From CAZLDI01 sp964558415 (GTDB taxonomy: Bacteria; Chloroflexota; Dehalococcoidia; SM23-28-2; RBG-16-64-32): a stretch of 64,000 nucleotides of DNA. Made by a program: the position numbers and the translations under genes. The first letter of the stretch is position 1, and each line of letters begins with the position of its first letter. This document shows positions 63,352 to 64,000 of the stretch, piece after piece. Location of the stretch: NCBI GenBank assembly GCA_964558415.1, contig CAZLDI010000011.1, forward strand, positions 1 through 64,000, read 5' to 3'. Below the pieces are notes generated by a model, which was given only the letters and a program-made list of their open reading frames with translations, searched no databases and was not told the DNA's origin.

Positions 63352-63603
63352 GCCACAGAGGGCACAGAGGATCCACTGAGGGACACAGAGGGGGAAGTGG
63401 TTTGGCCGCGGATTATCGCGCATGGATATTGTGGGCTGGGCTGCGCTTTAGCGCCTGGAGGAAGACGTGCTGGTGACGGGTTACCCGGTGTACGCGGCGG
63501 AATGAGCCACAGAGGGCGCGCGAGGCCCTGATCCTCCGTGCCCCTCCGTGTCCCCGTCTCTGTGTTCTCTGTGGCTCAGTTCGGGCTGTGGTAGGGTCGC
63601 GGT
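63352..63603. repeat. Repeats with a duplicated ribD 3' tail
   Basis: After the ribD stop come cacagag repeats and 'tttggccgcggattatcgcg'. From about 63459 to 63504 a second ribD ending appears: EDVLVTGYPVYAAE-stop against EDVLVTGYPVYGGE-stop in the gene. Differences are largely at third codon positions. Both copies are followed by 'gagccacagaggg'. Between 63504 and 63584 inverted 'gagccacagag' and 'ctctgtggctc' can form a hairpin. Confidence 0.8.
63592..63597 (+). promoter_or_regulatory. -10-like hexamer TAGGGT
   Basis: It ends 6 nt before the ATG at 63604, the same spacing as in ribD. Confidence 0.35.
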
Positions 63604-64000
63604 ATGGGTGATCCGTCCGCGATCTATGCGAAGCAGGAGTATCTGACGCCGGGGGCGGCGGAGACGGTGGAGATGATCGCGGAGGTGGTGCGGCCGGGCG
63701 AGGAGACGCTGCTGCTGGACGTGGCCAGCGGGAAGGGGGAGGCGGCGTGCCACCTGGCGACGCACTACGGGTGTCGGGTGGTGGCGGTGGACCTGTTCGA
63801 CCCGTTCATCCATTATGCGGCGGCGAAGGCATGGTTCTTCAACCTGCGCGACCTCGTCTCGGTCACGCGCGCGAGCGGGCGGAGGCTGCCGGTGCGGGAC
63901 GGCGCGTTCGACGCGGGGTACTGCATCGGCGCGCCGTCGATCGTGGGGCTGGCGCCGTGCCTGCGCGAGCTGGCGCGGGCGGTGCGGCCGGGCGGGTGGG
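63604..64000 (+). CDS. SAM-dependent methyltransferase, 3' partial
   Basis: The frame is open to the right window edge (132 codons seen). It starts MGDPSAIYAKQEYLTPGAAE and has motif I 'LLLDVASGKGEAACHLA' at about residues 38-54, motif II 'VVAVDLFDPFIHYA', and 'DAGYCIGAPSIVGL' at the motif IV position. This is a class I methyltransferase of the UbiE/cyclopropane-like type. Substrate unknown. Confidence 0.8.
   Translation, partial: MGDPSAIYAKQEYLTPGAAETVEMIAEVVRPGEETLLLDVASGKGEAACHLATHYGCRVVAVDLFDPFIHYAAAKAWFFNLRDLVSVTRASGRRLPVRDGAFDAGYCIGAPSIVGLAPCLRELARAVRPGGW

Overview
This is a 64 kb chromosomal window from a high-GC bacterium. The gene families present suggest a Chloroflexota (Dehalococcoidia-like) genome: several F420-type oxidoreductases, an ECF-sigma partner whose N-terminus carries an 'RYPELAAELRP' motif that I associate with Chloroflexota, many start codons placed 3-12 nt after a -10-like hexamer (leaderless-type initiation), and abundant short non-coding 'cacagag' repeats. 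An actinobacterial relative is less likely but not excluded. I saw no tRNA, rRNA, CRISPR array or intact transposase.

Layout. 1-7.8 kb: the 3' part of a large ATPase, a DUF3291 protein, a phospholipase D-like enzyme, a tight four-gene run (three DUF385 F420-type reductases and a GH172/DUF2961 protein) and a DUF4389 membrane protein. 7.9-11.3 kb: a formylglycine-generating enzyme next to a type I sulfatase. 11.4-23 kb: mostly housekeeping and envelope genes: dcd, two ECF sigma/anti-sigma-type pairs, a SIMPL lipoprotein, lepB-pyrE, small redox proteins, an alpha/beta hydrolase, methyltransferase and aldo/keto reductase, with repeat patches holding cupin and RHS gene remnants.

22.8-33.1 kb is a leftward type I restriction-modification operon: half-hsdS, hsdM, [Fic], [DUF4160-DUF2442-small ORF], hsdS, a DUF6414-like gene, hsdR and a YgjP-type metallopeptidase. 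The bracketed cargo is separated by repeated copies of the hsdM 3' tail. 33.1-38.8 kb is a repeat-rich zone with a 93-bp terminally inverted element, a LamG protein gene and two broken copies of a methyltransferase 3' end. 38.8-47.2 kb holds pbpC and a giant alpha-2-macroglobulin gene that has lost its thioester residues.

48.9-62.2 kb, between purM and ribD, looks like an accessory island. It contains a divergent pair (AlbA_2/HATPase regulator-like protein and a protein kinase fused to a SAMHD1/COG1078-like HD domain) around a perfect inverted repeat, an integrase-like remnant, RhuM, a broken FAD oxidoreductase, PIG-L deacetylase, EamA exporter, a truncated methyltransferase and a LuxR-type ATPase regulator. 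Two truncated copies of the ribD promoter and 5' end lie inside the island, and the intact ribD closes it. The window ends with a duplicated ribD tail and a partial methyltransferase gene.

The strongest general signal is that inserted cargo in this genome is repeatedly bordered by diverged copies of the start or end of a resident gene (ribD 5', ribD 3', hsdM 3', methyltransferase 3'). The strongest single candidate for an undescribed system is the kinase-HD fusion with its divergent AlbA_2 neighbour. Both readings are inferences from sequence inspection; no database search was run.
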